Assembly: GCA_018457135.1 (NCBI GenBank)
Contig: JAGGDU010000178.1
Location: 1 to 64,000 of the forward strand
DNA length: 64,000 bases
Direction of reading: 5' to 3'
DNA from: Trichodesmium erythraeum GBRTRLIN201
GTDB taxonomy: Bacteria; Cyanobacteriota; Cyanobacteriia; Cyanobacteriales; Microcoleaceae
The notes below the pieces were generated by a model. That model was not told the DNA's origin. It was given only the letters and a program-made list of their open reading frames with translations, and searched no databases. Position numbers and translations under genes: made by a program. Each line of letters begins with the position of its first letter. Position 1 is the first letter of the stretch. Below, one piece after another: positions 1-10,253 of this stretch.

Positions 1-661
1 CTATAATAGGTTACTTCTAAAAGTGTAGCTTAAGTTTATGAAATTAGTATAACTTAGAAAATCCTGAGACGGCTCAAATTGATGAACTGCAAACTTTTAT
101 CGGCTCAAAAAGAACCAAATTTGGGTCTGGACAGTGTTAAAAAGCAAAATGCCAGGAATTTTAAAGTTTGTGATAGGCGATCGCTGGGCCGCTACCTTTA
201 CAGTATTATGGCAGATGATTCACGGTTGGGCTTGTTTTCTCGGTTGTTACAGATAGTTACAAAGTGTATCCTTGCTTAATTGATGATTGGGAGCACCTAG
301 TAAGCAAAACAGTAATGACCATTGTAGTTGGAGAAAACTGCGGTCTGAGACACTATCTAGCTAGGTTACATCACAAAACTTTGTGCTACTCCAAGTCCAT
401 TAATATGTTGTACAGATCAATTCACTTGTTGATCTATTATTTGTATTTGAAACATCAACAAATTCCTCAATTCTCCTAATCATTCGTCATTGTGCAACGC
501 TATTTTTTTTTGTGGTTCCACAAAACCGGATTTTCCGTGGTAAGTCCTAATTAAGTTAACCTGAAATAATATCCTAAACATCTGTTTCATCAGGACAGAA
601 TTAAAAGCCTTATTTGCTTTTAATTTCTTTATTGTAGAGTTGACCTTAAACCTGAAATAAT
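1..661. other. Intergenic, no gene supported
   Basis: Short open frames occur here but none shows a family signature or a ribosome binding site. The stretch contains one HIP1 palindrome near 177 and, at 23-52, a 30-bp sequence that recurs almost identically at 58301-58330. Confidence 0.5.
23..52 (+). repeat. Dispersed 30-bp repeat, copy 1
   Basis: The sequence begins GTGTAGCTTAAG and ends GTATAA. It matches 58301-58330 at 29 of 30 positions (one A/G difference). A shorter related piece (TTTATGAAATTGGTAT) lies at the edge of the IS1 relic near 28406. Both long copies are intergenic. Confidence 0.7.
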
Positions 662-1840
662 ATGGAGCGTAGCATCTCAAAGTCTTTATTCTTCCTACAA
701 AGATTGGAACCAAAAATTTCAGTCATGGATCGCTACATCATCGCAGAATTAATTGGGCCATTCCTCTTTGGTGTAGGATTATTTTCATCTCTTGGCATAA
801 CAGTTGGGGCCATGTTTGAGTTAGTCCGAAAAGTAACAGAATCTGGACTACCTATTTCCATTGCCATTCAAGTGTTTCTCCTAAAAATGCCAGAATTTAT
901 TGGTTTGGCATTCCCCATGGCAATGATACTTACTACCCTCATGGTTTACAGTCAGATGTCCGGCCATAGCGAGATAGTTGCCCTCCGTAGCTGTGGCATT
1001 AGTATCTATCGAATGATTATACCTACAATCATATTAAGTCTGACAGTAACTACTTTGAGCTTTGCCCTAAATGAAATAATTGTACCCAGTGCCAACTATC
1101 AAGCATCTCTCATTTTAGAAAAAACCCTAGAGCAAGAAAATCCTCCTTTCAAAGAAGAAAATATTTTCTATCCAGAATTTGGTAAAGTCAAGCAACCAGA
1201 CGGTAGTCAAGACGATACACTGACCCGTTTATTCTATGCCGAAAAATTTGATGGTAAATATATGCAAGGGGTAACTATCCTAGACCGTTCCCAATATGGA
1301 GTTGATCAAATAGTGTCCTCTGAGTCAGCAACTTGGAATTCAGCAGAAAATATTTGGGACTTATTTAATGGGACAATTTATCTTGTATCTCCAGATGGCT
1401 CATATCGTAATATTGTAAAATTTGACCATAAAAAATTAAAGCTTTCTACTGCCCCTTTAGATTTAGCCGGTAAAAGACGTACTTACAAACAAATGAATAT
1501 TTCTCAATCTTATGAATATTTAGAATTAATGCGACTAAGTGGGAATTATAGGAAAGTTGTTAAAACCCAAGTCAGAATTCAACAAAAATTGGCTTTACCA
1601 TTTGTATGTTTAGTAATGGGTTTAGTAGGAGCAGCTTTAGGAATTAGACCGCAAAGAAAGGCTAATCGAGGTACTAGCTTTGGTATTAGTGTGATAATTA
1701 TTTTTGCCTATTATTTACTTTCATTTATTACAGGAGCAATGGGGCAAAAAGAAATTTTAACTCCTTTTTTGGCTGGATGGTTACCAAATTTTCTAGGTCT
1801 TGGAGTAGCAGTATTCTTATTGGCAAGGGTCTCACGTTAA
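662..1840 (+). CDS. LptF/LptG family permease (YjgP/YjgQ)
   Basis: Predicted inner-membrane permease of the LptF/LptG family, which with an LptB ATPase extracts lipopolysaccharide toward the outer membrane. The N-terminal part has about three hydrophobic segments, and the run DRYIIAELIGPFLFGVG is typical of cyanobacterial members. A soluble periplasmic jellyroll-like middle (about residues 140-300) follows, then three C-terminal membrane segments, one containing GLVGAALGIRPQ. The length (392 aa) fits the family. Cyanobacteria usually carry one fused-role copy. An internal ATG at 725 (starting MDRYIIAELI) is an equally good start, because neither start has a clear Shine-Dalgarno sequence. No lptB is visible upstream in the window. 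Confidence 0.88.
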   Translation: MERSISKSLFFLQRLEPKISVMDRYIIAELIGPFLFGVGLFSSLGITVGAMFELVRKVTESGLPISIAIQVFLLKMPEFIGLAFPMAMILTTLMVYSQMSGHSEIVALRSCGISIYRMIIPTIILSLTVTTLSFALNEIIVPSANYQASLILEKTLEQENPPFKEENIFYPEFGKVKQPDGSQDDTLTRLFYAEKFDGKYMQGVTILDRSQYGVDQIVSSESATWNSAENIWDLFNGTIYLVSPDGSYRNIVKFDHKKLKLSTAPLDLAGKRRTYKQMNISQSYEYLELMRLSGNYRKVVKTQVRIQQKLALPFVCLVMGLVGAALGIRPQRKANRGTSFGISVIIIFAYYLLSFITGAMGQKEILTPFLAGWLPNFLGLGVAVFLLARVSR

Positions 1841-2320
1841 TCAAGTGAGAAGTTATTTTTATAATGGTAATATTGAGCAATTATCTAAAAAAAATTAGCC
1901 TGATTATTTTGATAATTCAAGAGTTTTATTATTTCAGGGTGCGTATTGATTAGCAAAATTTCAGCTGTCAAAGGTATTCAAGAATATCTCGTAACATGCC
2001 ATTTTATTTGTATTGGTTTTTCAGTAATTACACCAAGGATGAAAAAATAATGTTATAAATAATCAGGGGAATCAACAAAGATTTAATTAGATTTCCCTTT
2101 GATTAAAAAAGGTTATTCAAACCTTAATAATTATCTTTAAACTATTTGAAAATTATCACTCCTGAGTACTATCTTCTGACTCCATATTGGTAGCCTCAAT
2201 TTAATTGAGCAAAAACTTATCCTCCTGGTATTAGTCTTTCTTTTTTATTTCCTTATTCCTAGGTACGTTGCATACAATATCCCTACTATTTATAACAAAC
2301 ATTTATCAAATTGTTATAAG

Positions 2321-4126
2321 ATGTCAAATACTTTAATATCCAAATCAAAAATAACTAGATTTTTATTATTCTTACATAAAAACTTAATAAATAGAAGCAG
2401 GATATTTTGGTTAAGTTTAACCATAGCAGTTGTATTAATTTATGGTATTGAATATCTAAAAGCAGCTTTTGAAACTAAATATATAATCCAAGATGATGCA
2501 CGACAACATATATTTTGGATGCGTCGTTTTTTCGATACAGAATTATTTCCCGAAGACTTAATAGCTAACTATTTTCAGTCAGTAGCACCTTGGGGTTATC
2601 AAACTTTTTATTGGTTAATAACATCTCTAGGTATCGACCCAATTTTTTTCGGTAAATTATTACCAATATTTCTGGGATTAATTTCTACAATTTACTGCTT
2701 TGGAATCAGTTTACAAATTCTGCCAATTCCCGCCGTCGGATTTTTGAGCTCATTTATTTTAAACCAAAGTTTATGGATGGAAGATGACTTAGTTTCTGCT
2801 ACTCCCCGAGCATTTTTCTATCCACTTTTTTTAGCATTTTTATATTACTTACTCCGAGGTTCCTTATTTCCTGTTTTAGTAGCGATCGCTCTCCAAGCAA
2901 TTTTTTATCCCCAGACTGTTTTACTATCACTAAGCATCCTAACTATTAGACTATTCTCCTATCAGCAAAAGCGGTTAAAATTCACCTCAATTAAACTAAA
3001 TTATTTACTTTGGTTAGGAGCAATAATAACTGCTGCCATAATACTTTTACCATACAAATTAACTGCTACTGAATTCGGACCAATTATTACTACTACCGCA
3101 GCCAAAATACAACCTATTTTCAATTATGCTGATAGTAAATATGGCAGAGCATTCTTTTTTCATCATAACCCCTTAGTTTTTTGGCTCACAGGACCAAGGA
3201 GTGGTATCTTATTTGTAGGATTATTCTCACCACTGGCTATAGCTTCATTACTATTACCTTTTTTACTTAAAAAAGAAAAATTTCCTCTAGGAAAACAAGT
3301 TTCGGAAAAAGTAGGAATATTAGTTCAAATTTTCATAGCATCAGTAGGATTATTTTTTCTAGCTCATATCTTTTTATTTCAGCTTCATTTTCCCAATAGA
3401 TATATTTACCATAGTATACGAGTGACGATGGCAATAACTGCTGGTATTGCCTTAATAATCTGGTTAGATAGTTATTTAAAGGCAACTATTTATCAGATAA
3501 AAAATAGTTTTACTTGTCTACAGGGAATATACCTCGGATGTACAACTTTGTTATTAGTATTATTCAGTATTATTCCTTTTTCCACAGACTTAACAATAGA
3601 TAATCAATCCTACATTAAAGGCAAAGAAAAAGAATTATATGAATACTTATTAGTACAACCTAAAGATACATTAATTGCTTCCATATCTAAGGAATCAAAT
3701 AATATTCCTACCTTTGCTCAACGTTCGACCTTAGTAGCCCAAGAATATAGCTTACCCTATCACGTAGGATATTATAATCAATTTAGTCAAAGAGCCATTG
3801 ATTTAATTCAGGCTCAATATACTCCTAACCCAGAACAAGTTAATAATTTTATTCAAAATTATGGGGTTGATTTTTGGTTGCTCGATCTAACTGCTTATAA
3901 TCCTAGATATGTAGCTGATAAACAGTTAATTCGTCAGTATAATTTAGCAGATTCAATTATTTATCAACTGGAGCAAAATATGATCCCGGCATTATCAACA
4001 ACCATGGAAATTTGTAGTGTATTAAGCAGTAAGCGAATAACATTATTATCAACATCATGTATTACAAATGAGTTGATAAAATTGAGTATTAATAATCCTA
4101 AAAATTATCACAAACATAAGACTTGA
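2321..4126 (+). CDS. Polytopic membrane protein, possibly GT-C glycosyltransferase-like
   Basis: A 601-residue protein with roughly ten to twelve hydrophobic segments. After the first membrane segment there is an acidic loop (QDDARQHIFWMRRFF, about residues 56-70). This placement of acidic residues resembles the catalytic loop of GT-C glycosyltransferases, which take lipid-linked sugars on the outer face of the membrane. The hydrophilic C-terminal third would be extracytoplasmic. The GT-C assignment is an inference from topology only; I do not recognise a named family. The gene stands alone, with about 480 bp of AT-rich spacer upstream, and is convergent with the gene at 4209-5345. Confidence 0.6.
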   Translation: MSNTLISKSKITRFLLFLHKNLINRSRIFWLSLTIAVVLIYGIEYLKAAFETKYIIQDDARQHIFWMRRFFDTELFPEDLIANYFQSVAPWGYQTFYWLITSLGIDPIFFGKLLPIFLGLISTIYCFGISLQILPIPAVGFLSSFILNQSLWMEDDLVSATPRAFFYPLFLAFLYYLLRGSLFPVLVAIALQAIFYPQTVLLSLSILTIRLFSYQQKRLKFTSIKLNYLLWLGAIITAAIILLPYKLTATEFGPIITTTAAKIQPIFNYADSKYGRAFFFHHNPLVFWLTGPRSGILFVGLFSPLAIASLLLPFLLKKEKFPLGKQVSEKVGILVQIFIASVGLFFLAHIFLFQLHFPNRYIYHSIRVTMAITAGIALIIWLDSYLKATIYQIKNSFTCLQGIYLGCTTLLLVLFSIIPFSTDLTIDNQSYIKGKEKELYEYLLVQPKDTLIASISKESNNIPTFAQRSTLVAQEYSLPYHVGYYNQFSQRAIDLIQAQYTPNPEQVNNFIQNYGVDFWLLDLTAYNPRYVADKQLIRQYNLADSIIYQLEQNMIPALSTTMEICSVLSSKRITLLSTSCITNELIKLSINNPKNYHKHKT

Positions 4127-4208
4127 ATTACATCAGATTCTAGATTTATGTGGTGTAATTAGTAAATTAAATATTTTTTACTTGTTCCCTATCCTACCCT
4201 CCATCACC

Positions 4209-5345
4209 CTATTCTCTAAAAGGATTATTCCAACGTTGATTATACCCAGAATTATAAAAACTATTATTTCTACTAGAAAAAGGATTACTTGAAGGAGTTG
4301 CTAGTACATTTTGATTCTGATTAGGATTCACTTGATAGTAATATTGTGGCTGATTTTGCCGATATCCTTGATTATTATAAGAGTCAGGAAATTCCAAATT
4401 CTTAACTACATCTACCCCATTTTTATTATTAGCTAATCCTAATGGTACTACTGGAGTTAATGGAGGCAGATTTGGAGCAGTAGGTGGTCCTACAAGAGAA
4501 TAATTATACCCTGGTAAATTAGTTGGCTTATTTGTCTGGTTCCTTACTCCTGATAAGTTAGTATAGTAAGGCTTTGGAGGAGTCACATTAATGGAAGGTA
4601 AAGGCGGATTATAATTGTTTCCTTCCTCAGATTTAGAAAGATTAGATTTTGAGCTATTAATGATAGGAGAAGATGTAATATCTCTTGGCTTTATCTCAGT
4701 TGGGTAAAGGTTAAAGTTACTGCTTTGAGAGTTATAATTGGAGGGAGATTCAGATTTACCTTTGGAACTCAAATAATTATCCATAGCATTCTTTAGAGGA
4801 TAGACAGGTTCAACTCTAGTTTCCTCCTGGTTTGCTTGATCTAATAAATTCATACTGCGTAATAGAGGAGAAGTAGATAAATTGCTATTTTGTAGTTGAT
4901 TTATAGAATAAAAATTCTTAGTTTTCCCTTCTTCGTAAATATTAATTTCTGGCATAGAGTCAACTAAATCTCGTTCTTGGTTTATAACATTTTTCTGCTT
5001 GTATTTTTGGGGTAGATATAATGAATTTTTCTGATTACTTAATATAGGATTAATTAGCAGTTTTTTATTACTTTTTAACTCTTCAATTAAAACTGATGAA
5101 TTGTCAATATCACTTATAATAGAAATTTCTTCAGCAGATAAATTTTCGCTGATTGTATTGCCGTTTGATACTGAATTATCATCATTTTCAAGGGTTAACC
5201 ATTCTGGATGCATTGATAATTCCCAAACAAATAAGAGCACTAGAGAAACTACACCAATTGGTCCCCAAACTGAGACCTTTGTCAAATGACTAAATCTGGC
5301 TCGGAAGTAGCGTATAGAACTGGGTAATTTTTTGGGATAAGGCAT
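4209..5345 (-). CDS. Single-pass protein with long Pro/Asn/Ser-rich tail, unknown function
   Basis: 378 residues. A basic N-terminus is followed by one hydrophobic segment at about residues 28-44 (VWGPIGVVSLVLLFVWELS). The rest is a low-complexity hydrophilic tail rich in Asn, Ser, Pro and Gln, with no enzymatic motif. The topology suggests a signal anchor and an extracytoplasmic disordered tail, as in cell-envelope or secretion accessory proteins, but no function can be assigned. The start ATG has an AGGAAA ribosome binding site 7-8 nt upstream. The gene is convergent with the membrane protein ending at 4126. Confidence 0.6.
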   Translation of the reverse strand: MPYPKKLPSSIRYFRARFSHLTKVSVWGPIGVVSLVLLFVWELSMHPEWLTLENDDNSVSNGNTISENLSAEEISIISDIDNSSVLIEELKSNKKLLINPILSNQKNSLYLPQKYKQKNVINQERDLVDSMPEINIYEEGKTKNFYSINQLQNSNLSTSPLLRSMNLLDQANQEETRVEPVYPLKNAMDNYLSSKGKSESPSNYNSQSSNFNLYPTEIKPRDITSSPIINSSKSNLSKSEEGNNYNPPLPSINVTPPKPYYTNLSGVRNQTNKPTNLPGYNYSLVGPPTAPNLPPLTPVVPLGLANNKNGVDVVKNLEFPDSYNNQGYRQNQPQYYYQVNPNQNQNVLATPSSNPFSSRNNSFYNSGYNQRWNNPFRE

Positions 5346-6626
5346 AAATTTTCCTTTTTTATTTATTTAAAGATTTATTTACTCATAAACCTCTGCTTTA
5401 TTGTTTCAAATTAGAATAACTTTTTTCTTAGTAACTGATTATTTCCATTTATTCATATGTTAAATTTTAGTAGTTTTAGTAGCTTGGTGATTTAATAGTT
5501 AACAACAAAAATAGTTATTAGATTTGGTGGTTTTAGGTTTGGTGGTAGAGAGCAAAGATAGAAAATGATTGAAGTAAAAAGTTCCTATGGAAAAACCAGG
5601 GCCTAAATTAATGGATTTGGTAGTAACATATTAAGGACTTACACAAAGATCACTACATGATCCTCAGGGCGAATGCCAGAAAGCCTCTAAAGATAGCGTT
5701 TAAGAGCACGAATAGCGGTGAGTCTTGCCCTTGTGAGCAATTTGTGGATTTTTCAACCCTTAACCTAAAACCTAAAACCTAAAACCTGAAACATTTACAT
5801 AATAATAATTAATATAAAAAACAGGACTTTTTGACTATCTTTAGCTAAGTTAATATTAATAATTTTAATAGGTAAATATCTACAAAACTTATTTGATTAT
5901 AAAAATTAACTATCTTATGAAGATACCATTTTGCTGCGGGATATGGGCATACTTCACAAATGCGACAACTATATCCCTAATCAAAATATAGATAGCTAGA
6001 GTTAATATTTGACCATTTTCAGAGATGTCTAAATACTTGCTTGGGATTCGTTGGTAGAGAAATGTTATTTGTTACTCAAAAACTTTTTTTTTTGCATATT
6101 GCCCTCTAAATGTTGCTAGTCTTAATAAACATTAATATGTTTAATATTTTCCCTATTGTTCTTTTGGCTTCAGATACTTAATCTCTAATCTTTAAGTTTA
6201 CAGCACTTCTCGCCCTTTCCACTGATCGTGAGGTACATAAGGCCGGTTAGGCTGCCAATAATAAATAAAGTCTTACTATTTCCTCCTGTAACCCATTTGT
6301 CGGAAATCTACTATAACTATAACTTTAATTGTATTATGACCCTAAACTTAATCAACTTATGAGTGCTAAATTGTTTGCAGGTAAATCCCTCAAAGCTTAC
6401 AAATACTTAAAAAAAAATCTATTTTTACTTCTTAATGCTTAATGATAGCTTTTAAGTTCCAGGCCACAGCACACCACTTTAGGAATAGAGCTTTAACTCT
6501 CTTGAGCCTGAAGAACTAGAGAACTGTCGAATCTCAATCAAAACCGCTACCGTATGGCCGTGATACCCAAATTTAGAAAAAATACTATTTTTTGGGGTGT
6601 AAACTTTTAATCTTAACACAAATCAA
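5346..6626. other. Long spacer with heptamer repeat and possible decayed coding scraps
   Basis: No intact gene is visible in about 1.3 kb. The stretch holds a CCTAAAA heptamer tandem near 5757-5791. On the minus strand, 5660-5760 reads as a protein-like frame (ALKRYL, stop, RLSGIRPEDHVVIFV, stop), and 6198-6263 reads as another (YYWQPNRPYVPHDQWKG). Both look like ends of former genes, but I cannot name the families. Confidence 0.4.
5757..5791. repeat. Heptanucleotide tandem repeat (CCTAAAA)n
   Basis: Three perfect CCTAAAA units at 5764-5784 are flanked by degenerate units (last one CCTGAAA). This is the size class of short tandemly repeated repetitive (STRR) sequences known from filamentous cyanobacteria. 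Confidence 0.75.
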
Positions 6627-7334
6627 ATGGAAAAACAAGTTAAGTTACTAGAAGATAAAGAACAGTTGATCAAACAAGCTTTGGACATTTGCTTGGCGAA
6701 AATTCAAGAGGCGATCAGAGAACGTAATCAATGTACAATAGCTTTAGCTGGTGGAAATACTCCAAGGCCACTTTATGAGTTCATAAAAAATCAAAATATA
6801 GATTGGGATAAAATTCATGTATTTTGGGGCGACGAACGTTATGTAGCTCCTGACCATCCGGATAGTAATCAAAAAATGGCCAGAGAAGCTTGGCTAGATC
6901 AAGTAACCATACCAGCAACAAATGTTCATCCTATGGAAACAGGGTCGGGAGACCCGGAAGCTGATGCTTTAAAGCATGATGCTCATTTGCGAGATTTTTT
7001 TCAAGTCTCTACAGGGGAGTTTCCGAGCTTTGATTTGATTTTACTAGGAATGGGAGGTGATGGTCATACAGCCTCCTTGTTTCCCCATACAAACGCTTTG
7101 AAAGTAAGCGATCGCCTAATTACTGTAGGAAATAAAGATGGCCAACCGCGATTAACTTTCACGGTTCCATTAATCAATCAAGCACGTTGCGTAATCTTTC
7201 TAGTTGCTGGTGCAGACAAACAAGCCGCGTTAGACGAAGTATTTGCAGAAAAAGGTGATGATATGAATTATCCCAGTCGCCTGATCCAACCTAAAGGAGA
7301 GCTACAATGGTTATTAACGGGTGTTAATATTTGA
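6627..7334 (+). CDS. pgl: 6-phosphogluconolactonase
   Basis: Hydrolyses 6-phosphogluconolactone to 6-phosphogluconate, the second step of the oxidative pentose phosphate pathway, in the cytosol. At 235 residues it is normal DevB/SOL-type length. Family landmarks are AGGNTPRPLYE (41-51), WGDERYV (67-73) and the phosphate-binding GMGGDGHTASLFPHT (141-155). The gene stands alone, with no zwf, opcA or gnd beside it in the window. In cyanobacteria this pathway supplies NADPH in the dark and, in nitrogen fixers, reductant for nitrogenase. A terminator-like hairpin follows at 7443-7472. Confidence 0.95.
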   Translation: MEKQVKLLEDKEQLIKQALDICLAKIQEAIRERNQCTIALAGGNTPRPLYEFIKNQNIDWDKIHVFWGDERYVAPDHPDSNQKMAREAWLDQVTIPATNVHPMETGSGDPEADALKHDAHLRDFFQVSTGEFPSFDLILLGMGGDGHTASLFPHTNALKVSDRLITVGNKDGQPRLTFTVPLINQARCVIFLVAGADKQAALDEVFAEKGDDMNYPSRLIQPKGELQWLLTGVNI

Positions 7335-7442
7335 GAATTGACATTCTCCAGTAGCTGTTAGGCCTGGGGGAGTTCTACTGAGCTGAGGCCTAGCTGTGTG
7401 AGTTAACATTTGGCACTTAGCATTAGCTCACTCAGGCTATTG

Positions 7443-7472
7443 CACCCACTTCTTAAGAGTGGGGTGTTTTCT
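7443..7472 (+). terminator. Hairpin with T-run downstream of pgl
   Basis: CACCCACT (7443-7450) pairs with AGTGGGGTG (7458-7466) with one bulged G, a 7-nt loop and a following TTTTCTTT. It may be a rho-independent terminator for pgl. The same block could instead be the end of an IS200/IS605-like relic, because the neighbouring sequence is repetitive. Confidence 0.55.
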
Positions 7473-7513
7473 TTGCCTGGTGTATTTGTTTTTTGCCTCG
7501 CACTTTCCCCAGG

Positions 7514-7625
7514 CTAATAATTAACATTTATTATAAGATATATGATAAAATATGTATTAAAAAAAACAACTACTAAAAAGTTGCCCAGGAAAGGCGAGGC
7601 TTTAAACCCAGTTTTTCGGTAATTA
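7514..7625 (+). repeat. Dispersed repeat shared with 48445-48580
   Basis: The AT-rich block running through ACAACTACTAAAAAGTTG, GGCTTTAAACCCAG and TTTTTCGG has a recognisable partner at 48445-48580 (ACAACTAAAAAGT...CCAATTTTTCGG). From memory, the TTTAAACC...TTTTTCGG layout resembles sequence flanking IS200/IS605-type elements of this lineage, so both may be relics. No transposase frame remains. Confidence 0.45.
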
Positions 7626-7737
7626 ATCTTAAACGAATCACAAGGAATCCCGCAGTGCCCCCTAACCCCTAATTATACTTTTGGCAGGATGTCAATTTTG
7701 TATTTTAATCATCTGAGCGATAGCAAGGAGAAGATAA

Positions 7738-8556
7738 ATGATTGTCTGTCCTAATTGCAACTATCAGAATCCTGATGGAGCAAACCAATGTGAAAGCTGT
7801 TACACTCCCTTACCAGTGACTACAAATTGTTATAATTGTGGGGCAATAGTTCAAGCTGATGCTGCCTTTTGTGGTCAATGTGGTGTAGACCTGAAAGGTA
7901 GTGCTAATACAGAGGAAGGTCAAATTTTATCCCAAACAGATCCAATACCGGTGCCAACTGCAGTATCAGCCATGCCTGAACCAGATACAAATATACCTAT
8001 AAACATACCTCAGCTAGACCTACCAGAACCATTAGTGACACCAGAACCTTTGCTTTCTGGAACAGTTAACTTAGAAAAATCTAGCAACCCTAAGACTCCA
8101 ATTCCTATTCAGAAAGAGGAGCCCCCAACAACAACTAATACTGTTAGCACGCCTGTGGCTACTCCAATAGTAAGTTCTCCTGCTCCCAATGGCGGAAAAG
8201 CAATTCCGGTAAGGACCCAGTTGCAAAATATGTCTGCTAAGTTGCTCCACGTCAGAACAGATACAAATATTGAATTACCAATTAATTTATCTGTGATTCA
8301 TGTTGGTAAACCTAATGACAAGGTACCTCCAGATATTGATGTTTCAGGATTTCCTGACTCTGAAGTAGTTTCTCGGAGTCATGCTGATATTAGAGTAGAA
8401 GGAGATAGTTATTATATTGAAGATACTGGTAGTTCCAATGGTACTTATATCAATAATACTCCTTTGACAAAAGGAAATAGACATAAGTTAAGACCAGGTG
8501 ATCGGATATCTTTAGGGAAAGGAGACTTAGTTTCATTCCTTTTTCAAATTTCTTAG
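7738..8556 (+). CDS. Double zinc-ribbon FHA-domain protein
   Basis: The N-terminus carries two zinc-ribbon knuckle pairs: Cys4/Cys7 with Cys18/Cys21, and Cys31/Cys34 with Cys45/Cys48. A Pro/Thr-rich linker covers about residues 60-165. The C-terminus is an FHA domain (about 185-272) with SRSHADIRVE and GSSNGTYINN, the loops that bind phosphothreonine. FHA proteins read out Ser/Thr-kinase phosphorylation, and in cyanobacteria they also occur in secretion and stress-signalling systems. No kinase is adjacent, so the partner is unknown. A start ATG with GGAGAAG upstream supports the call. A second FHA gene follows 0.8 kb downstream. Confidence 0.88.
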   Translation: MIVCPNCNYQNPDGANQCESCYTPLPVTTNCYNCGAIVQADAAFCGQCGVDLKGSANTEEGQILSQTDPIPVPTAVSAMPEPDTNIPINIPQLDLPEPLVTPEPLLSGTVNLEKSSNPKTPIPIQKEEPPTTTNTVSTPVATPIVSSPAPNGGKAIPVRTQLQNMSAKLLHVRTDTNIELPINLSVIHVGKPNDKVPPDIDVSGFPDSEVVSRSHADIRVEGDSYYIEDTGSSNGTYINNTPLTKGNRHKLRPGDRISLGKGDLVSFLFQIS

Positions 8557-8567
8557 TTAAGTGTTAG

Positions 8568-8605
8568 ACCATGGCTTGATTAAAATCCTTAGCTCATGGT
8601 TTTTC
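8568..8605 (+). terminator. Rho-independent terminator after FHA gene
   Basis: ACCATGGCT (8568-8576) pairs with AGCTCATGGT (8591-8600) with one bulge, followed by TTTTC. It lies 12 nt after the FHA stop codon. Confidence 0.7.
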
Positions 8606-9358
8606 TATATATAATTCGGTTTTTTTAGAAGAACCTCAGGTTTGTTAGGGTTTCGCTGCGCGACATTAAAAATATTTAACTAACCTAAAACTTTGTCATG
8701 GTTGATAAATACTTCATATGTTGTGTAGCGAAATAACTTTGGTATCAGATGTATTAGGCAAGTCTGTGCCACAAAGAAGGACTTTTGGGGATTTTATGAT
8801 TTTTATATTACCTGAATACAAAGATTTCAATTGGAGTAGGAGACGTTCATGAGCCCAGTGTTTTCTATTCACTGTTCTCAGTTAAGATGATATAGGAAAA
8901 ATAATTCTACTTATAAATACCATGTTTGAATAATAATGCTGTATTTGATTGTCATCTTCTCCTACTCCCCTACTCCCTAAGATTCACTTAAGCACATAAC
9001 AAGCTTTTTGAGATTTGCATTTTTGGACCTTGTCATCCTATAAATTATCAGATTTTAGTCATTAAGTAATTTTATGTCGGTACTTTAGCCAAAAGCATAA
9101 GTTGAAAATAGCATCAAAGGTTTATAATCCAAAACTTTTAAATTTAATTAACCTGTTTCCTGATATATCTAGATTTGAGCTATTTTTATTCTGAAATATT
9201 TATGTCTTTTACCCCTCACTACTTTGAAGGCATTTTAACTGCCCAAAAACTAAGATAAAATTTTTCCCACTTTCTGTCATTAGTTTTCTAGCACTACTGA
9301 ACTAAATCATCTACAATTGTCTTAGACTGCTCTACTAAAACCTTAAATAACAGATGTG
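8606..9358. other. Intergenic, nothing recognised
   Basis: About 750 bp of AT-rich sequence between the two FHA genes. I found no protein-like frame on either strand and no conserved RNA. It presumably contains the promoter of the second FHA gene. Confidence 0.4.
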
Positions 9359-9829
9359 ATGAGAATAACACTAGTGCATCCACTTCAGGCTATGCCAGTT
9401 AGAAGCTGGACTTTTGATCATCAACCGATCATTAAGATTGGGCGTTCTCCAAATAATGACGTAGTTCTTTATAGTTCCGTGGTTTCTCGTTATCATGTTG
9501 AATTAAAAAGTGATCATGATCACTGGGAAATTATTAATTTAGGTCGCAATGGTACATACATTGATGGTAAACCAATCACGAAAGTTAAGCTAGTCAATGG
9601 GTTGATAATTAATTTAGCTATGAGTGGACCTAAAGTTGCTATATATCTCCAGGAGCAATCAAAAGAAGTTAATTTGAAACAAAGGAAAAATTATTACTTA
9701 CAAAGAAAAAAAGAAAAACTTGAAGTTCCCCTATTAAGCACAACATTTGATCCCAAATCTCAGCAACAAGAATTATTTAAAAATACAAAATCTAAAAAGA
9801 CAGATAGAAAAATAGTTTTATCTTTTTAA
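9359..9829 (+). CDS. Small FHA-domain protein
   Basis: 156 residues. The FHA domain occupies about residues 20-90, with IIKIGRSPNNDVVL, SVVSRYHVEL and GRNGTYIDG marking the phosphothreonine-binding loops. The remainder is a Lys/Gln-rich basic tail with no known motif, which could contact nucleic acid or membrane. The reading frame also opens at a GTG three bases earlier; the ATG at 9359 is the simpler start. It is likely a phospho-dependent adaptor, perhaps working with the zinc-ribbon FHA protein upstream. That link rests on proximity alone. Confidence 0.85.
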   Translation: MRITLVHPLQAMPVRSWTFDHQPIIKIGRSPNNDVVLYSSVVSRYHVELKSDHDHWEIINLGRNGTYIDGKPITKVKLVNGLIINLAMSGPKVAIYLQEQSKEVNLKQRKNYYLQRKKEKLEVPLLSTTFDPKSQQQELFKNTKSKKTDRKIVLSF

Positions 9830-10031
9830 TAGAATTAATTTTGATTTTTTTTATTTTTACCTATATTAGAGTCTAAAGCTTCGTCCTTCTGGAATAGCTA
9901 TTTAATACAAGTAGCATTACATATAAGTTTTATTCGTTATATTTTTATCGTTTAATGCTAGGATAAATTTAATCTATGCTCATCTATGAAATAAAAATGC
10001 AGGGTATACAGATTCAGTAAAACATACTGGA

Positions 10032-10253
10032 TTAACTATTTGTACTGGCAGATTTATGTTTTATAGAAAGGCTTGCAAACCCAAACCCTAGGCATAGAGA
10101 GGAATAGATAAGCTGTAAACCTAAGAAATCTGAAAAAAAGGGGTTAGACCCTCCAATGACAAAAGTCCCGAGGGAATAAGCAGTATGAGAGGTGATCCCA
10201 ACTTTTCTGTAGAATGCTGCGCAAACAAAAAGAACAATAAGTATAATACTCAA
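10032..10253 (-). CDS. Possible small membrane protein (doubtful)
   Basis: A 73-codon frame starting at an ATG. It has a hydrophobic N-terminus (IILIVLFVCAAFY) and a second hydrophobic stretch (FLGLQLIYSSLCLGFGFASL). The composition is membrane-like, but I recognise no family and see no ribosome binding site. The frame sits in an otherwise empty 0.9-kb spacer and may be chance or a remnant. Confidence 0.25.
   Translation of the reverse strand: MSIILIVLFVCAAFYRKVGITSHTAYSLGTFVIGGSNPFFSDFLGLQLIYSSLCLGFGFASLSIKHKSASTNS

Noticed and set aside
79-479. Two short plus-strand frames (66 and 71 codons)
   Set aside because: No ribosome binding site, no family signature, random composition; one spans a HIP1 palindrome.
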